This document shows, piece after piece, positions 35,998 through 45,705 of a stretch of DNA of 64,000 nt. Origin of the DNA: Paenibacillus artemisiicola. GTDB taxonomy: Bacteria > Bacillota > Bacilli > Paenibacillales > Paenibacillaceae. Position numbers and translations under genes: made by a program. Position 1 is the first letter of the stretch, and each line of letters begins with the position of its first letter. The DNA lies in NCBI RefSeq assembly GCF_017652985.1, contig NZ_JAGGDJ010000007.1, positions 114,304 through 178,303 on the forward strand, read 5' to 3'. Below the pieces are notes generated by a model. The model saw only the letters and a list, made by a program, of their open reading frames with translations, had not been told where the DNA came from and did not search any database.

Positions 35998-36839
35998 TAC
36001 TGCTGCTTCGCCGCGGCCGGCAGGACGATCTCGATCTGACGGTCCGTCTCCTGCCCGCGCGCGTTCGGGTTCGGGCTGAAATGCTTCATGTTCCGGTGCA
36101 GCGTTGCCCCATGCTCCAGCAGCCCTTCGACGTCCACGTCCACGGCGGAGATGCGGATCCGTCCGCCGTCCAGCTCCACGATCCGGTAGCCCGGCAGGTC
36201 GAGGCCGGCGGACAGCTGCACGAAGGTCCAGTTGTCCCGGGCCGCGATCGAATCCACGTGCGTGTGTCCGTTGAAGTACACGCCGACGCCCTGCTTTTGG
36301 CTCAAAATGCGCCACATGTCGATGTCGGGGTGAATCGACGCCTTGTCCAGCTCCGAGCGCGCCGTCGTGCCGTAGACCGGATGATGCGCGAAGACGAGCA
36401 GCGGCTTCGTGCCGGACTCCGCTACCTTGGCGCCCAGCCAGAGCAGCTGTTCTTCGTCCAGCCAGCCGCTCCAGTCGGCGGTGTTCATCTCGCGGGCGGT
36501 GTCCAGGAAGACCAGCATGGCCGCTTCCGTATCGATGGCGTGATAGCGCTGCTGCCCCGTGATCCGCAGCACCTCCTCGCGCGGCTGCGAATAGACGTCA
36601 TGGTTGCCCAGCACGTGAATGAACGTCCGATCCTCGCGCTTCAGCAGCGCGTACACTTCGTTCAGCTCCGAGGCCGTTCCGAAATTCGTCAGGTCTCCGA
36701 GCGATACATGCCAATCGGCTTCCGTGTTCAGCGCGTCGTCCAGCAGCGTGCGATAATAAGCCTCTCGGGCCTCCGGCAGCCCCGGAACCGCGGCATCGAT
36801 CTCGTGATAGTGCAAATCGCCGAGCAGTACCAATTTCAT
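35997..36839 (-). CDS. Calcineurin-like metallophosphoesterase
   Basis: A 280-residue protein with the full metallophosphoesterase set: GDLHYHEI (residues about 7-12), SLGDLTNFG, LGNHDVYSQPR, VFAHHPVYG and FNGHTHVDS. No signal peptide, so it is cytoplasmic. It is the first gene of the operon and overlaps glpP by one base. The context (GlpP, Ugp transporter, UgpQ) suggests a GpdQ-like glycerophosphodiesterase or a cyclic phosphodiesterase, giving the operon two unrelated phosphodiesterases. The upstream 36840-37127 region probably holds the operon promoter; a TTGACG near 36909 is the best -35 candidate but its -10 spacing is poor. Confidence 0.88.
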   Translation of the reverse strand: MKLVLLGDLHYHEIDAAVPGLPEAREAYYRTLLDDALNTEADWHVSLGDLTNFGTASELNEVYALLKREDRTFIHVLGNHDVYSQPREEVLRITGQQRYHAIDTEAAMLVFLDTAREMNTADWSGWLDEEQLLWLGAKVAESGTKPLLVFAHHPVYGTTARSELDKASIHPDIDMWRILSQKQGVGVYFNGHTHVDSIAARDNWTFVQLSAGLDLPGYRIVELDGGRIRISAVDVDVEGLLEHGATLHRNMKHFSPNPNARGQETDRQIEIVLPAAAKQQ

Positions 36840-37127
36840 GATTCTCCTCCTCCTGGCCTTGCAAAGTTTGGGATACCCGGTGCCATTGTACAGGACAAGT
36901 ATTCCATGTTCGTCAAGCGAAGTGGGAGTTTATGTAAAGCTAGATGGAAAACTGCCATCCTGTCGCAGGCGGGATGCCCCTGTACATACAGTTCTTGTTC
37001 CGCGGCCCGTTCTCCTATCGGCGCGAACAGGTTTGTTGGGAAAACCGCCAAGGCGCATGAAAGGCTATCAGGAGGACGGCGCGTGTGCGAGCAGAACAGC
37101 CGGCGAGCCCCGAGTTTTTGGAGAAGC

Positions 37128-37601
37128 TCATTCTTTGATCAGCAGCCCAAAATGGTAATCGACGTTGTTCTTTTGGTCCCACGCGGCCGAAAGGCGGTAA
37201 CGATAGTAGCCCGGCCTCGCAGGACTAGGGTAGCGATAGGGATCCGGTAAGCTTATCGTTTCCTCCGTACCGTCATCCCGGGTCACGGTCAGGGTACATT
37301 CATCCGGCTGAATCGGAAAAGTAATGCTGATGGTCCCTTCGGCGCTGCCGACAACCGCTCTTGCTTGAACACTTGTATAAAACGCAGCCGGATGCGGAGG
37401 ATCTCCGCAAACCCCTTCGGCTTCCATCCCGTACCAGCAATATTGACCGAGTAGATAATCAACGGTCTGGTTTTGCATTCGTATCGTCGGTCGAATCGGC
37501 TCATTGGGTAACGTTTCATGCGCGGAACAACCGACGAATAGGGAACAGACGAAAACAAGGCACAGGAGATAAATGACGTTCTTCCGCATCAACGTTCTCA
37601 T
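37128..37601 (-). CDS. Lipoprotein of unknown function
   Basis: A 157-residue protein with a lipoprotein signal peptide (MRKNVIYLLCLVFVCSLFVGCS; Cys about residue 25). The mature part has a WYGMEAEGVCGDPPHP segment with two Cys and a beta-sandwich-like TISITFPIQPDECTLTVTRDDGTEETI. I do not recognise the family. Two in-frame ATG codons (residues 1 and 5) are possible starts, neither with a strong site. It stands alone between the G3P operon and the LacI gene. Confidence 0.7.
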   Translation of the reverse strand: MRTLMRKNVIYLLCLVFVCSLFVGCSAHETLPNEPIRPTIRMQNQTVDYLLGQYCWYGMEAEGVCGDPPHPAAFYTSVQARAVVGSAEGTISITFPIQPDECTLTVTRDDGTEETISLPDPYRYPSPARPGYYRYRLSAAWDQKNNVDYHFGLLIKE

Positions 37602-37722
37602 TCTTCGCGATAAAGCCCCCTTTCGTTTCCAATATTTGTATGATCAGCTAGACAATTAAACGTACTGGATCCTTGTAAGGTTGCAGCCGGATCAGCCCTG
37701 CAGAGAAACCTGCCGCCAATAC

Positions 37723-37770
37723 AAAAATAACCCGCATCCATGCCCGAATACGTCGGGATGGATGCGGGTT
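37723..37770 (-). terminator. Terminator of the sulfatase/GH94/LacI operon
   Basis: Minus-strand stem AACCCGCATCCAT/ATGGATGCGGGTT followed by ATTTTTG, 44 bp after the lacI-family stop. Confidence 0.85.
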
Positions 37771-37813
37771 ATTGCCGTTTTCGCGTCCGCTCTCTTTCAT
37801 GTACGCCTAGCGC

Positions 37814-38779
37814 TCACGCCTGCTGCACCGACTCGCCTTCGATCAGCGAGACGTAGATCCGCTCGTGCTCCGCGCCCTGGCCCGCGATCAGCTTGATCAG
37901 CTGCTCGGCTGCCACCGCGCCCCAGCGCCGCTCGGAATAATCGACGGTCGCGAGACGCGGCTGGACGTAGTCGGTGATGTCGATATGATCGAAGCCGACC
38001 ACGTGCAGATGCTCGCCGATCCGGTACGGCGTGTCCTTCAGCGCGTGGTACACGCCGATCGCCATCTCGTCGTTCAGGCAGAAGACGCCGGCCGGTCCGT
38101 CGTATTCGTCGATGATGCGCTTCGCGGCGGCCTCGCCGCTCGCCTTGTCGAAGTTGCCGGGAATCTCGGCGTACCGCAGCGGCGCGTTGCGCTCGACCGT
38201 TTGGCGAACGGCCGCGAGCCGCTGGGCGGAGTCGAACGAGCCTTCGGGGCCGGTCACGGCGTACAGCTTCTTATGGCCCTTCCGGATGAGGTATTCCGTC
38301 GCGAACGTCGCGCCCGCCTTGTTGTCGAGCAGCACCTGCACGATATTCGGATGGCTGAGCTGCCGGTCCAGCACGACGACCTTATGGTTTCGGGCCGCGT
38401 GCTGCAGCAGTTCTTCATCCTTGAACTCGTTGTCCAGGATAATCGCGCCGTCCAGCATGCCTTCCGACAGCATGCGATGCGACTGCGTGCCGCTGCAGAT
38501 CACGAGGTCGTAGCCCCGCTTGTTCATCTCTTCTTTCATGCCCTGTAGCAGCTGGCCGTAGAACGCGCCCTCGAAGGTCGTCAGGAACGCGCCGATGATG
38601 CGCGTCTCCCGCTTCTTCAGCGTGCGCGCCGCCGCGTTCGGCACGTAATTCATCTCTTTGGCCGCGGCCAGAATTTTCCCCCTTGTTTCTTCCGTGACTT
38701 TCGGATTCCCATTCAGCGCGTAGGATACGGTCGAGATGGATACCCCCAAGTGCTTGGCAATGTCTTTAATGCTCACCAC
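37814..38779 (-). CDS. LacI-family transcriptional repressor
   Basis: A 321-residue regulator. The start is the first of two GTG codons (38777-38779), eight bases after AGGAG; an open frame upstream encodes nothing family-like. The helix-turn-helix with hinge helix is SIKDIAKHLGVSISTVSYALNGNPKVTEETRGKI, then a periplasmic-binding-protein-like sensor domain (about 60-321) with GVFCLNDEMAIGVYHAL and VVGFDHIDITDYVQPRL. As last gene of the locus it most likely binds the three GAAACGTTTC operators before the binding-protein gene, with a sugar from the imported glycan as inducer. Confidence 0.92.
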   Translation of the reverse strand: MVSIKDIAKHLGVSISTVSYALNGNPKVTEETRGKILAAAKEMNYVPNAAARTLKKRETRIIGAFLTTFEGAFYGQLLQGMKEEMNKRGYDLVICSGTQSHRMLSEGMLDGAIILDNEFKDEELLQHAARNHKVVVLDRQLSHPNIVQVLLDNKAGATFATEYLIRKGHKKLYAVTGPEGSFDSAQRLAAVRQTVERNAPLRYAEIPGNFDKASGEAAAKRIIDEYDGPAGVFCLNDEMAIGVYHALKDTPYRIGEHLHVVGFDHIDITDYVQPRLATVDYSERRWGAVAAEQLIKLIAGQGAEHERIYVSLIEGESVQQA

Positions 38780-38875
38780 AGCAATCGCTCCTATCTTCAC
38801 GGCTCGCTTTCGCGTTGCGTATCGCAATAAATTCGGCGATGAGGTACTGACTTCCCCCATCGCCTCAAAAAAATG

Positions 38876-41800
38876 TTATCCCATTTGAATCAAGACTTCG
38901 TTCAACTCTTCGGTCAGCAGCCCGTCCAGCGCTTCGCGGGCAATCCGCACGCCGCCGTGGCGGTAGCGGTTCGCCTGCTCGCTCGCCGGAACGGCCTTGC
39001 CGTTCACGGTTACGCCGCGCACCGCATCGCCGCCGATCCCGTAACGGAAGACGATCGGCTTGCCGTTCCATTCGAAGCGGAAGCGCAGCCCGTCCAGCTC
39101 GGCCGGCAGCACGGGATCGAGCAGCAGATCCCCGCCTTCTTGACGGATGCCGAGGCCGTTCGAGATGAACTGGTTCATGTAGATCCCGGGACCGCTGGAA
39201 TAGATGCGCCAGCCGCCCTTCACCTGCACCTCGCCCTTGCGCAGCCGGCCGAAACCTTCCCGCGCTTCGTAGCGGTCGGCGAACTTGCCGTCCGAGCTGC
39301 TGAAGTAGGCGTTGCTCTGGCGCCAATCCGCGTTCGGCACGACGTCGCGCAAGCCGACCGGATTGATCATCCGGAGTCCTTGCCACACCTCGTCGCGCTT
39401 GCCCAGCTTGGCCATCGCTTCGATGAAGCGGATGTGGGCGTGGACGTACTGCAGCCCGATCTCGCGGCCGAAGTTCGCCGCCTGCTCGGCGCGCTTGAAC
39501 CGGGTGCTGACGCCGCCGTTATAGTCCGCGGGGCGGTTCATGAGGCGCACGCCGTCCGGGCAGTACAGCTCCCGCTTGATGAGGCGGTAATGCGATTCCG
39601 CCTGCTCCGCGTCCAGCAGCTCGCCGATCATGCTGCGCGTCATCGGGAGGAGGCGGTATTCGATGCCGGTCTTCCCGTCGCTCGGATGCAGCATCAGCTC
39701 GATCCGCTCCGGCTCTTCCATATAAGCGAAGCCGGAGATGATGCCGTCCTTCACCAGGTACCGGTTGAAATCGGCTTGGATGCCTTCGGCCAGCTCCTTC
39801 AGCTCGGCCGACAGTTCCGCCAGCTCCCCGCTTTGACCGGACAGCGCGCCGGACAGCCGGGTTAACGTTTGGAACGTCAGCGACACGGTCCAGCTGCTAA
39901 TCATGTACTGCTTCAGCTTCGCGTTCGCCGGCTGCAGCGTATCGTCCCAGTCGCCGTCCCCGTACGCGGACAGGTAGGTGCCGTGCAGGAAATGACCCTT
40001 GATGTACTGCAGCTCCTTGCGCGCATGATCGAGGACGGTGAAGGTCGCCTCCGTCATCTCGCCGCTGTGCGTGGAGTACGGCACGCGCTCCTCCAGAATC
40101 GCGAAGTCGCCCGTGACCCGCAGGTAATCGCCCAGCACCTTCAGCGGCCAGACGATAATGTCGCCGTGGCTCTCTTCCTGCTGGATCCGGTAATACCGGT
40201 CGAACATGAACCATTGCGGCCAATTGCCGTCTTCCTGGTACTGGTGCGCGTAGACCGTCTTCAAGATTTCCTTGATCTGGCCGTGCTTGCCCGTCGCCAT
40301 GAAATATTCCGTCGGCCCCTGGCAGACGTCGCGCGTGCCCCAGGCGGCGCCGGTGTATTGTTCCAGGCCGTGCGGGACGGAATAATGGACGAGCATGTTA
40401 TGCGTGTACCACCAAGCCAGCGCGTTGAACTTCTCCAGCTCCCGCGTCTGCTTCTCCGACGCGTGCGTCAGCTTGAAGCCGTTCATGACCGACGCGAGGA
40501 ACGAACGGTACCGCTCGATCTCCGTCTCCGCCGGCTGCCGCTCGTCCGCGGCGCCAGCCTTCGCGGCGGCTTCGGCTGCTTCCAAGCGGCCCGCGATCGT
40601 CAGTCTCCAGCTGGCCGCAGGTTCAAGCGCCAGCACCGCCAGCGAAGCGGAGCCCGCCGGCGCTTCCGGGGCGAGCGCGCGCTCATCCACCAGCCGCATC
40701 GCCGTGCCCGTGACGCCCAGACGGTAGTGCAGGTCCGGGTAGGCGCCGCTGCTAAGCGACTCCGGATGGGCGCGGAAGACAAGCTCGCCGCCGTCCTGTT
40801 CGACGAGGTACGGCAGCTCGTATTCCTTGTCGTTCATCGTCATCTGATTCGTGACGAGGAAGCGGTAGGCCTTGCCCGCCTTGGAGACGGTCTCGAGCGC
40901 CAGCTCCGGCGAATCGGCCTTGGTCCAGGCCGTCACGACCAGCGTATCGTCCGCCAATTTATAGGTCCAGCGCGCATAATTGAAGCCGATCTCGTACACG
41001 GACGGCAGGGTGAGCAGGCGATACTTGCCTTCAAGCTCTACGTAGATCCGCTGTCCGGACGTCTTCAGCACGTTCAGCGCGCTGCGGGTATTCGTCATCA
41101 GTTTATTGAACGAGGTGTTGCCGACCGTAATCTGCGAATGGAAAATGCCGTACATGTAGTTGGTCGTCGACAGCACATGCTCGTTCAGGCGCGCATTGTC
41201 GCCGCTCATCAGGATGTGGCCGTGCGGACGCTCCGTGCGGAGCTCCTTGGCCTTCAGCACGATATGCTCGTACGTGTCCGTGAAGAAGGAGAGCAGCTCT
41301 TCGCCGTCGTATTCCTCCTGCAGCCGGACCGGGTACAGCGCCGCGACTTCATCCTTCGTCAGCGCTTCGCCGCGAAGGGTTTCGCCGACGGCGTCGCTCC
41401 ATGCCACGCGGGAGCCAACGGGCTGCAGCTCAGCCGCCGCAGCAACGCCGGACTCCGCCTGCGCCAGCGCCCAAGCCGCCAGCACGTCATCCCGGAATTC
41501 CAGCTCGGTGACCGCATCGGCATGGTTCGGCCGCAGCAAACCGTAGAATACGAACGACGCTTCGCCGTTCAGCCGTACCGTCTCCGACTGCAGCGCCGTA
41601 TACGCGAATTCGTACTGGTAGACCGTATTGGCCAGCCGCTCGCGGCCCAGCGCTTCCGGCACGTTCGTCTCCTTGTAGGAGAGGCCGTAGAACTGGAAGC
41701 CGTCCGTCGAGTAGCCGGCGGCGCCCGTCAGCGAGCCTTGCTGCAGGTACGGGAAGCCGGACGACATCGGCTGGTTTTGCCGCGAGCACACGACATAACC

Positions 41801-42268
41801 TGCTTCTTCCGTGCGGAACGCCGTATGGCCGATATATTGCGACATGTAGGCTTCGTTCGTGCGCACCGCGCCTTTGTCCGCGAGTCCCACGTCTTGCCCG
41901 TAGACCACGTCCGTTTCCGTGCCGTCGCCGCTCAGGCGGACGTCCCAGAACCAGATCAAGCCGGGCATCAGCGTGAACGTCACTTGGTAGGCGACGCCGA
42001 GCGCTTCGCCGCTCCAGACGACGCGCCGGTCCGACGCGCTCACTTGGCTGTTCGCATGCACGCCAAGCAGAGGCGCGGACAAGATCCGTCCTCCCTCGCG
42101 CACGCGCAGATACAGATTGTTCATCGATCCGTCCAGCGGATTCGACATGACTTGATTGACCATGATGCCTTCGAATTGGATATCGCGCAGGTCGCCGCTC
42201 TCCAGGAACGTGAAGACCAGCCCATCCGCTTCCACGGGAATCGTCGTTGTTGTCAGCTCAGTATTCAT
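38876..42268 (-). CDS. Large GH94 glycoside phosphorylase, 1,2-beta-oligoglucan phosphorylase-like
   Basis: A 1130-residue cytoplasmic enzyme. An N-terminal beta-sandwich of about 500 residues is followed by an (alpha/alpha)6 barrel with GAAWGTRDVCQGPTEY, QYQEDGNWPQWFMFD, HGDIIVWPLKVLGDYL and the GH94 catalytic loop AYGDGDWDDTLQP (Asp about residue 772). The length and this loop resemble 1,2-beta-oligoglucan phosphorylases of Listeria and clostridia rather than the cellobiose phosphorylases of about 800 residues. GH94 enzymes release sugar-1-phosphate with inversion using phosphate, saving ATP. The substrate assignment is inference, and the adjacent sulfatase may mean a modified glycan. Confidence 0.85.
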   Translation of the reverse strand: MNTELTTTTIPVEADGLVFTFLESGDLRDIQFEGIMVNQVMSNPLDGSMNNLYLRVREGGRILSAPLLGVHANSQVSASDRRVVWSGEALGVAYQVTFTLMPGLIWFWDVRLSGDGTETDVVYGQDVGLADKGAVRTNEAYMSQYIGHTAFRTEEAGYVVCSRQNQPMSSGFPYLQQGSLTGAAGYSTDGFQFYGLSYKETNVPEALGRERLANTVYQYEFAYTALQSETVRLNGEASFVFYGLLRPNHADAVTELEFRDDVLAAWALAQAESGVAAAAELQPVGSRVAWSDAVGETLRGEALTKDEVAALYPVRLQEEYDGEELLSFFTDTYEHIVLKAKELRTERPHGHILMSGDNARLNEHVLSTTNYMYGIFHSQITVGNTSFNKLMTNTRSALNVLKTSGQRIYVELEGKYRLLTLPSVYEIGFNYARWTYKLADDTLVVTAWTKADSPELALETVSKAGKAYRFLVTNQMTMNDKEYELPYLVEQDGGELVFRAHPESLSSGAYPDLHYRLGVTGTAMRLVDERALAPEAPAGSASLAVLALEPAASWRLTIAGRLEAAEAAAKAGAADERQPAETEIERYRSFLASVMNGFKLTHASEKQTRELEKFNALAWWYTHNMLVHYSVPHGLEQYTGAAWGTRDVCQGPTEYFMATGKHGQIKEILKTVYAHQYQEDGNWPQWFMFDRYYRIQQEESHGDIIVWPLKVLGDYLRVTGDFAILEERVPYSTHSGEMTEATFTVLDHARKELQYIKGHFLHGTYLSAYGDGDWDDTLQPANAKLKQYMISSWTVSLTFQTLTRLSGALSGQSGELAELSAELKELAEGIQADFNRYLVKDGIISGFAYMEEPERIELMLHPSDGKTGIEYRLLPMTRSMIGELLDAEQAESHYRLIKRELYCPDGVRLMNRPADYNGGVSTRFKRAEQAANFGREIGLQYVHAHIRFIEAMAKLGKRDEVWQGLRMINPVGLRDVVPNADWRQSNAYFSSSDGKFADRYEAREGFGRLRKGEVQVKGGWRIYSSGPGIYMNQFISNGLGIRQEGGDLLLDPVLPAELDGLRFRFEWNGKPIVFRYGIGGDAVRGVTVNGKAVPASEQANRYRHGGVRIAREALDGLLTEELNEVLIQMG

Positions 42269-42367
42269 CTCCGGGCTCCCTCCCCATGCTCTTGGTTTCC
42301 TATCCGTCTAATCTATCTCTAAGTATGAGGTCGTCCGCATAACCGTCGTAACCGCAGTCGGCTCTAT

Positions 42368-43780
42368 TCAGGCATGAAGGTATTCGTCCTGCACGTCGTC
42401 CATCAGCCGCTCGAGCTCCCGCTTCAGAGCCGCGATCGTACCGGCGTAATCCGGATTGCCGTACACATTGTTCAGCTCGTGCGGATCCCGTGCCAGATCG
42501 AAGCATTCCCACTCCGGCGGCCGGGACTCGTCCCGCGAATCCGTCGTGCCGAGCGCCTGCGCGTAATAATAAATCAGCTTATAGCGATGCGTCCGGATGC
42601 CGTAGTGCGCGTACACTTCATGGCTGCCGTCCAGGTGCATCCAATAGCGGTAGACCATCGACGTCCGCCAGCCTTCCGGCACCGCGCCGTTCAGAAGCGG
42701 CCGGATGCTGAAGCCCTGCATGCGTTCGTGCGCCGGCAAGCCGGCATAATCGAGGAACGTCGGCGCGAAGTCCGTGTTCAAGATCATCGTCTCGCTCACA
42801 CGGCTGGCTTCGATCTCCCGCGGGTACCGAATCAGGAACGGCATGCGCAGCGACTCCTCGTACATGAACCGCTTGTCGAACCAGCCGTGATCGCCGAGGA
42901 AGAAGCCTTGGTCGGACGTGTAGATGACGATCGTGTCCTCCGCCAGCCCCTTCGCGTCGAGGTAATCGAGCATGCGGCCTACGTTATCGTCGATGGAGGC
43001 GATGCAGCGGAGATAATCCTTGATGTAGCGCTGGTACTTCCACTTGCGGACTTCTTCCGGCGTCAGTCCTGCCGGCGGCGGCCCTTTCGTATCCAGGTCG
43101 TTCAGGTCGTCGATGCGCATCTTCGCCTGCACGGCCGCCTGCGAGCGCGTCGCGTAATCGTCGTTGAACGTCGGCGGCTCGGGAATTTCGATATCTTCGT
43201 AGAGGTGCTTGTGCTTCTCGTCGGGTTCCCAGTGGCGATGCGGCGCCTTGTGATGGCACATCAGCAGGAACGGGCGCTCCGGGTCGCGGCGCTCGATCCA
43301 ATCCAGCGACTTGTCCGTAATGAGGTCCGTGACGTAGCCTTCGAACTTCTTCGTCGTGCCCATCTCGATAAAATCGGGATCGCGGTAATCGCCTTGATCC
43401 GGCAGCACGCTCCAGTAATCGAAGCCCGTCGGATCGTGATGGCCGCCGTGGCCGAGATGCCACTTGCCGACGATCGCCGTCTGGTAGCCGTCCGCCTGCA
43501 GCAGCTTCGGGAACGTCACTTGCCGGCCGTCCAGATCGTCGCCGAGCGTCTTGACCCCGTTGATGTGGTTGTACGTCCCCGTCAGAATCGTCGCCCGGCT
43601 CGGCGCGCAGATCGCGTTCGTGCAGAAGCAGTTGTCGAAGCGCATGCCTTCGTCGGCCAGCCGGTCCAGATTCGGCGTCGCGTTGATCCGGCTGCCATAG
43701 GCGCCGATCGCATGCGAGGCGTGGTCATCCGACATAATGAAGAGGATATTCGGTCGTTTCGGAGCAGCGGTCATCGTCAT
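42368..43780 (-). CDS. Formylglycine-type sulfatase (family S1)
   Basis: A 470-residue sulfatase without a signal peptide. The sulfatase signature is complete: metal Asp pair in LFIMSDDHASHAIG (18-19), the Cys to be converted to formylglycine in NAICAPSRATILTG (Cys58 of CxPSR), Lys/His in IVGKWHLGHG, HHKAPH, and the late DQGFFLGDHGWFDKRFMYEES. It should remove sulfate from a sugar in the cytoplasm after import. A separate maturase is required for Cys-type sulfatases and none is encoded in this window. Between the permease genes and the phosphorylase gene, it is clearly part of the sugar operon. Confidence 0.92.
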   Translation of the reverse strand: MTMTAAPKRPNILFIMSDDHASHAIGAYGSRINATPNLDRLADEGMRFDNCFCTNAICAPSRATILTGTYNHINGVKTLGDDLDGRQVTFPKLLQADGYQTAIVGKWHLGHGGHHDPTGFDYWSVLPDQGDYRDPDFIEMGTTKKFEGYVTDLITDKSLDWIERRDPERPFLLMCHHKAPHRHWEPDEKHKHLYEDIEIPEPPTFNDDYATRSQAAVQAKMRIDDLNDLDTKGPPPAGLTPEEVRKWKYQRYIKDYLRCIASIDDNVGRMLDYLDAKGLAEDTIVIYTSDQGFFLGDHGWFDKRFMYEESLRMPFLIRYPREIEASRVSETMILNTDFAPTFLDYAGLPAHERMQGFSIRPLLNGAVPEGWRTSMVYRYWMHLDGSHEVYAHYGIRTHRYKLIYYYAQALGTTDSRDESRPPEWECFDLARDPHELNNVYGNPDYAGTIAALKRELERLMDDVQDEYLHA

Positions 43781-43810
43781 AGCACCTGCTTTCGAACCTA
43801 TTGGTGTGAA

Positions 43811-44671
43811 TTATTTCATGCCGGAAATGCTGAAGTTCTCGATAATATGCTTCTGGAAGTACGTGAACAGGACAATGACCGGCGCGACCATGAACGTGGC
43901 GCCCGCCATCTGCAGGCCGTAGTTCGAGGCGTACTGCCCCTTCAGCAGCGACAGCCCGACGGACAGCGTGTACAAACTCTCGTCGTTCGCGACGATCAGC
44001 GGCCAGAGGAAGCTGTTCCAGCCGGCGATGAACGTCAGGATGGCCTGCACCGCCAGGATCGGCTTCGAGATCGGCAGCACGATTTGGAGGAAAATCCGGT
44101 ATTCGCTCGCGCCGTCCAGCCGCGTCGCTTCGAGCAGCTCCGTCGGAATCGTCGACATGAACTGGCGGAACAGGAAGATCGCGAACGCGCCGACGAAGCC
44201 CGGCAGCACGATCCCCGTCATCGTATTCGTCAGCCCCATCGAATTCAGGATGAGGTAGACCGGAATCATCGTGACCTGGCTTGGGATCATCATCGTCGCC
44301 AGGACGAGGACGAACAGCGCGTTGCGGCCTTTGAAGTCGTACTTGGCGAAGCCAAAGCCCGCCACGGCGTTCAGCAGCAGCCCGACGAACGAGAACAGCA
44401 CGATGATCAGCGTGTTCTTCAGGTACACGCCGAAGTTCATGTTTTGGAACAGGTCCTTGAAGCTTTGCATCGTGAAGTGGGACGGCCAGAGCGTCGGCGG
44501 AATCTGCACGATCTCGCTCTCCGGCTTGAACGACGACATGATCATCCAGAAGAACGGCAGCAGGAAGAAGAGGCCGCCGATCGTCAGCACGATGCCGGAT
44601 ATCCACTGGAACAGACGGCCGCCGTGCTGCGCGTCCGGGCTCCCTTTGCTCACGGCAGTTGATTTACTCAT
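43811..44671 (-). CDS. CUT1 ABC permease, MalG-like
   Basis: A 286-residue, six-segment permease with EAA motif IPTELLEATRLDGASEYRIFLQIVLPISKP (about residues 173-202) and the C-terminal FSISGMK typical of the MalG half. The start at 44669-44671 has GGGGAGA. It follows the MalF-like gene by 17 bp. No ATPase gene is present in this locus, so it probably uses a shared MsmX-type ATPase. Confidence 0.92.
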   Translation of the reverse strand: MSKSTAVSKGSPDAQHGGRLFQWISGIVLTIGGLFFLLPFFWMIMSSFKPESEIVQIPPTLWPSHFTMQSFKDLFQNMNFGVYLKNTLIIVLFSFVGLLLNAVAGFGFAKYDFKGRNALFVLVLATMMIPSQVTMIPVYLILNSMGLTNTMTGIVLPGFVGAFAIFLFRQFMSTIPTELLEATRLDGASEYRIFLQIVLPISKPILAVQAILTFIAGWNSFLWPLIVANDESLYTLSVGLSLLKGQYASNYGLQMAGATFMVAPVIVLFTYFQKHIIENFSISGMK

Positions 44672-44688
44672 AGGAATCTCCCCGCATC

Positions 44689-45579
44689 TTAAGTCATGTC
44701 AGACTCGTTTTTTTGCAGCCTGAGTTGAACGAGCGTAATCGCGATGATGAAGACGAACAGGACGAACGAGCCGGCCGCCGCATACCCGAAGTGGTTGAAC
44801 TTGAAGCCGTTCTGGTAGATGAACAGCGACACCGACAGCGTGCCGTCCAGCGGACCGCCGTTGGTCATGACGAACGGTTCCTCGAAGAACTGCAGCCAGC
44901 CGATCATGGTCGTGATGGACACGAAGAAGATCGCGAAGCGCATCATTGGAATCGTAATCTTCGTCACTTGCTGCCATAGGCTGGCGCCGTCGAGCTGCGC
45001 GGCTTCGTAGTACGACTTCGGAATGCCCTGCAGCGCGGCGATGAAGATGATCATGTTGAGGCCGACCGCTTTCCACAGCGCCAGCAGGATCAGCGACAGC
45101 TTGGCCGTCGTCGGCTGCGTGAGCCACTGCACGTCCGGCAGGCCGAGCGCGTTGAGCAGATAGTTGAAGAGGCCGAGCGACGGATTATAGAGGTAACTCC
45201 AGACAACCGCCACGGCCACGATGTTCGTCACGGAAGGGAGATAATAGACAACGCGAAACGCTTTGAAAATCCGGGCCGTGCCCAGGTTGATCAACAGCGC
45301 GATGGCAAGCGAGAACAGGATGACGAGCGGCACGCCGATGACGACGTAGAAGACCGTATTGAAGATGGACTTCAGGAAGACGGGGTCCTTCAGAACCTCG
45401 GCATAATTGTCAAAACCGATAAAGTTGATCGAGTCGTAATTCGCGAGTCCGCCCAGGTCCATGTCGGTGAGGCTGATCACGAGGGCGACCAGAATCGGGA
45501 CGAGGGAGAACAGCGTAAGCAAAATCAAGGTTGGCGCGATGAATACGTACGGTGCTTGCCTATTCAGGAAACCTTTCAT
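44689..45579 (-). CDS. CUT1 ABC permease, MalF-like
   Basis: A 296-residue, six-segment permease. EAA motif IPKSYYEAAQLDGASLWQQVTKITIPMM (about residues 183-210), and VMTNGGPLDGTLSVSLFIYQNGF is the usual MalF-half loop. It lies between the binding-protein gene (126 bp away) and its partner permease. Confidence 0.92.
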   Translation of the reverse strand: MKGFLNRQAPYVFIAPTLILLTLFSLVPILVALVISLTDMDLGGLANYDSINFIGFDNYAEVLKDPVFLKSIFNTVFYVVIGVPLVILFSLAIALLINLGTARIFKAFRVVYYLPSVTNIVAVAVVWSYLYNPSLGLFNYLLNALGLPDVQWLTQPTTAKLSLILLALWKAVGLNMIIFIAALQGIPKSYYEAAQLDGASLWQQVTKITIPMMRFAIFFVSITTMIGWLQFFEEPFVMTNGGPLDGTLSVSLFIYQNGFKFNHFGYAAAGSFVLFVFIIAITLVQLRLQKNESDMT

Positions 45580-45705
45580 CGGGAGATCTCACTTCCTTCT
45601 TTCATGCCCGGGGCATATATAGAGCAGGCCGGCCGCGGGGGCGGCCGGTCTGCTTCAGCGGAGCGGAAGACGATTCCCGCACCTGGATTGCTGGTCAAGC
45701 AAGGA

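Noticed and set aside
39869..42322. 817-codon plus-strand frame opposite the GH94 gene
   Set aside because: Arg/Gln/Val-rich shadow of a firmly identified gene; no domain recognised.
42374..44662. 762-codon plus-strand frame opposite sulfatase and permease
   Set aside because: Spans two opposite-strand genes and their gap; composition is that of a shadow.
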